Below are positions 61,973 to 64,000 of a stretch of DNA of 64,000 nt, piece after piece; the first letter of the stretch is position 1; every line of letters begins with the position of its first letter. Below the pieces are notes generated by a model. That model had not been told where the DNA came from and did no database searches. It was given only the letters and a program-made list of their open reading frames with translations. This stretch comes from Natronorubrum daqingense. GTDB taxonomy: Archaea > Halobacteriota > Halobacteria > Halobacteriales > Natrialbaceae. The DNA is taken from positions 868,001 to 932,000 of the forward strand of contig NZ_CP019327.1 in the NCBI RefSeq assembly GCF_001971705.1. Direction: 5' to 3'. The position numbers were made by a program, and so were the translations under genes.

Positions 61973-62806
61973 TTACAGTCGCCGGTCTTGAAGTGCGGGA
62001 AACTCCGCTCGAACCTGCCCGACGTGCTCGAGATCCAACTCCGCAAGAACGAGCGCTGGCTCATCACCACTCGAGGCTAGCGTCGTCCCCCACGGGTCGT
62101 AGACGGTCGACCGCCCGAGCAGGGTCGCGTCGGCGTCTTCAAAGTGGCCCGAGCCGTTGATCGTCGCGAGGAAGCATTGATTCTCGATCGCGCGAGCGCG
62201 TGAAAGCGTTTGCCAGTGCTCGAGGCGCGGATACGGCCACGCGCTCGGGACGAGCACTAATTCTGCGCCGGCATCGACGAGTCGACGATAGAGGGCCGGA
62301 AAGCGGAGATCGTAACAGGTCGTCGTTCCGATAGTGACCCCGCTAACGGTTGCCGTCTCGATGCGCTCACCCGGAACGAGTAGCTCGGATTCGGCCGACT
62401 CGTACCCAAAGAGGTGGTGTTTCCGGTAGATCAGTTGACGATCACCGTTCGAATCGAACAGCACCGCCGTGTTTGCAAACCCCTCGTCTGCCGGCGTCTC
62501 GACGGTCGCCGTCGCCTCGAGGTCTTCGACGATACTCCCCGCGAGCACGGCGACGCCGTGTTCGGCCGCTGCCTCTCGAATGCGAGCGAGCGTCGTGCCG
62601 TCGATCGGTTCCGCGAGGTCGGCGTAGCTGTCGAACGCGAAGTACCCGACGTTGAACAGCTCCGGCAGTGCAACCAAATCTGCACCACGCGAAGCCCCAC
62701 GCGAGATGGCCTCGAGGGCGCGTTCGACGTTCGCGTCGACAGCGGTCGGTTCGACGTCGATCTGGGCGAGTGCGAGCGTAAACGGTGTGGTCGGAGTCGG
62801 TGTCAT
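61973..62806 (-). CDS. Nitrilase-family carbon-nitrogen hydrolase
   Basis: The 277-residue protein has the Glu-Lys-Cys catalytic triad of the nitrilase superfamily: E49 (VALPELFNVGY), K129 (LIYRKHHLFGYE) and C164 (TTTCYDLRFPALYRRLV). FTLALAQIDVEPTAVDANVE begins the fold. It cleaves a C-N bond of an amide, probably omega-amidase or N-carbamoyl-type; substrate unknown. The ATG at 62806 gives a family-typical length. It has two hairpins after it. Confidence 0.93.
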   Translation of the reverse strand: MTPTPTTPFTLALAQIDVEPTAVDANVERALEAISRGASRGADLVALPELFNVGYFAFDSYADLAEPIDGTTLARIREAAAEHGVAVLAGSIVEDLEATATVETPADEGFANTAVLFDSNGDRQLIYRKHHLFGYESAESELLVPGERIETATVSGVTIGTTTCYDLRFPALYRRLVDAGAELVLVPSAWPYPRLEHWQTLSRARAIENQCFLATINGSGHFEDADATLLGRSTVYDPWGTTLASSGDEPALVLAELDLEHVGQVRAEFPALQDRRL

Positions 62807-62871
62807 CGTGTGTGGTCTGTCGTCGAGTGGTGTCTATCGGGAGTGGTACCTGATTCGTCGAGGGAGCGTCG

Positions 62872-63318
62872 TCAGTCGCCCCCTGAGTTGGTCGCCCGGA
62901 GGTCGTCCGCGAGGGCGACACGCAAGTTCTCGAGTTCGTCGTCGAGATTTCGTTCGAAGAACGTCTCCACGCCAGGGAGTTTGCCATCGACGACGAACGA
63001 ATTCTCTAGGCGGGTGCCGTCGGCTGTGTCGACGATTTCGTGCGTCCCGCTGACGTCCATCACCTTCGATCTGCCGACGAACTCGACGTACGTCGGTGGG
63101 TCACGCGCCACGTCTTCGGTTTCGACGGTGATCGTTTTCCGAACGAACGGAATCGGTAATTCGACGTGCCAGGTTACTTCTTTGCCGGCGGGATCGGTCG
63201 CGGTGTACTCGTGGACGACACTGATCGCCTGTGCGCGATTCTCTGGGTCAGCGATAAATGCCCAGACACGTTCGGGTGGCGCCGAAACCTCGAACGATCG
63301 ATCGACCCGTACTGTCAT
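62872..63318 (-). CDS. SRPBCC-fold lipid/ligand-binding protein
   Basis: The 148-residue protein has the START/polyketide-cyclase-like fold: VRVDRSFEVSAPPERVWAFI, then ADPENRAQAISVVHEYTATD, KEVTWHVELPIPFVRKTITV and RDPPTYVEFVGRSKVMDVSG. These are typical of SRPBCC proteins that bind a hydrophobic ligand or assist in enzyme assembly (CoxG-like). Function unknown. The ATG at 63318 leaves no extra N-terminus; a frame to 63339 also begins in-frame but without family support. Confidence 0.85.
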   Translation of the reverse strand: MTVRVDRSFEVSAPPERVWAFIADPENRAQAISVVHEYTATDPAGKEVTWHVELPIPFVRKTITVETEDVARDPPTYVEFVGRSKVMDVSGTHEIVDTADGTRLENSFVVDGKLPGVETFFERNLDDELENLRVALADDLRATNSGGD

Positions 63319-63407
63319 GGCCCTAACTCCGGGAGTCACTGGTAAAAAGACCGTGGACCGAACGTCACGTTACTCCACCAACACAACGACCCAGTTCCAA
63401 TCGGTGG

Positions 63408-63632
63408 TTAACTAATCGTCACTCTCCACGTTGTCGAGCGAGCGCGACCCCACTTTTCGATGTCGACCTCGTCCGCCTTTTCCGCGAGGTGAGGGAGGCG
63501 GGAACCGACCTGCTTCGATGACAGCCCAATCGCTTCCGCGATATTCTTCGCCCGGAAGTACTGTTCACCTCGAGTCGCACTCTCCCGGAGGTACGAGAGG
63601 ATTTCTTGCTCTTCGTTGGAGTAGTCGGTCAT
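63408..63632 (-). CDS. Small haloarchaeal winged-helix protein (DUF7123-like)
   Basis: The 74-residue protein has NEEQEILSYLRESATRGEQY followed by FRAKNIAEAIGLSSKQVGSR and LPHLAEKADEVDIEKWGRAR, a winged-helix fold. AKNIAEAIGLSSKQVGSRLP looks like the recognition helix. It probably binds DNA; targets are unknown. It lies alone, transcribed on the minus strand. Confidence 0.85.
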   Translation of the reverse strand: MTDYSNEEQEILSYLRESATRGEQYFRAKNIAEAIGLSSKQVGSRLPHLAEKADEVDIEKWGRARSTTWRVTIS

Positions 63633-63724
63633 CGTCCGTAGGGGGGTTTAGGACATCGTCGCTCTTAACTTTTGTAGCCCGATTCGGAACGTACGCCGGT
63701 ATTGAACGACGTCTCGCCTGGCGA

Positions 63725-63913
63725 TTAGTCCCAGTAGAGGTGAATGCCAACGACTGCCAGCGCGCTAAAGAGCATCGCTGCGGCGAATCCCCAGGCTGCG
63801 GTCATGTCCGGGGCTCCGGTGAACATCAACAACGCACCAATCGCTGCAACTGCGCTGAGTGCAAACGCCAGTCCAACACCCATGTCCGTCGAAGATTCGG
63901 TTTGCGTGGCCAT
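63725..63913 (-). CDS. Small two-helix membrane protein (DUF7525-like)
   Basis: The 62-residue protein has two hydrophobic segments, MGVGLAFALSAVAAIGALLM and WGFAAAMLFSALAVVGIHLY, in between which TGAPDMTAA forms a loop. The N-terminus MATQTESSTD and the C-terminal WD are short. The ATG at 63913 was chosen over an upstream in-frame start at 63952. It is of a haloarchaea-type small membrane family with unknown function. Confidence 0.75.
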   Translation of the reverse strand: MATQTESSTDMGVGLAFALSAVAAIGALLMFTGAPDMTAAWGFAAAMLFSALAVVGIHLYWD

Positions 63914-64000
63914 GTTCGGGGGTTGTGGACGGTGTCTCTTAAGCGCACTCATTGTGCGTCAGGTCCACACGCACGCGGACGCTGCTCGAGGGAGAGTTGC

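Overview
The window comes from the chromosome of an extremely halophilic archaeon, most likely of the Natrialbales (Natrinema/Haloterrigena/Natronorubrum-like; the family assignment is inference). The evidence is a high-GC sequence with very frequent CTCGAG, strongly acidic proteomes, archaeal-type genes (proteasome alpha, RNase P p30 and Pop5, SBDS, archaeal methionine adenosyltransferase), haloarchaea-restricted families (HalOD1, TbsP, DUF5804, bacterio-opsin-activator HTH), Tat-dependent lipoproteins, and TATA boxes about 25-30 bases ahead of start codons (leaderless transcription). I see no tRNA, rRNA, CRISPR array or intact insertion sequence. Most of the window is core chromosome.

Layout. 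1-6.8 kb: the 5' part of a secreted beta-helix protein (cut by the window edge), a metallo-beta-lactamase-fold hydrolase, a HalOD1 protein, a Bat-type HTH regulator, a crotonase-fold enzyme, a PRC-barrel protein with a long Asp-rich tandem repeat, an unknown Cys-rich protein and a 39-residue membrane peptide. 6.9-18.2 kb: housekeeping genes (pyrB-pyrI, KaiC-like regulator, FKBP isomerase, CYTH protein, methionine adenosyltransferase, MFS transporter, thiI, cysteine synthase). 18.5-27 kb: a thioredoxin-like protein, an overlapping WbqC/polysaccharide-deacetylase pair, a YyaL-type thioredoxin-domain protein, an HdeD-like membrane protein and aconitase. 27-35 kb: folA-thyA, a vapB with a vapC stub, the DNA-repair pair mrfB-mrfA, purD. 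35-45 kb: MgtC/DUF4010 membrane protein, PadR regulator, a candidate small RNA, a hyper-acidic lipoprotein, a YbhN-like membrane protein, folD, an amino-acid permease, glyA. 45-48.7 kb: a large CHAT (caspase-like) protease and tbsP. 49-52.5 kb: the RNase P/proteasome/SBDS cluster. 52.5-64 kb: FUN14 protein, hflX, a thiolase/OB-fold pair, a second MrfB-like nuclease, a thioesterase, a second HalOD1 protein, biotin carboxylase/BCCP, a nitrilase-family amidohydrolase and small haloarchaeal proteins.

How genes work together. pyrB-pyrI encode the two chains of aspartate carbamoyltransferase. folA-thyA, folD and glyA cover the folate one-carbon cycle and dTMP synthesis, and methionine adenosyltransferase links to methylation. 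mrfB-mrfA are a nuclease-helicase pair known from mitomycin-type DNA repair in Bacillus. rnp3, a methyltransferase, rnp2 and psmA form an overlapping operon followed by SBDS.

The best candidates for under-described biology are: the CHAT-domain protease at 45.4-47.5 kb; a two-hairpin candidate small RNA at 37.46-37.59 kb with its own promoter; a hairpin-rich element ahead of rnp3; the HhH-fused mrfB and its second copy; a thiolase whose nucleophilic Cys is replaced by Ser, paired with an OB-fold protein that has no zinc cysteines; and a recurring Asp-run/hydrophobic-pair motif in two otherwise unrelated acidic proteins.
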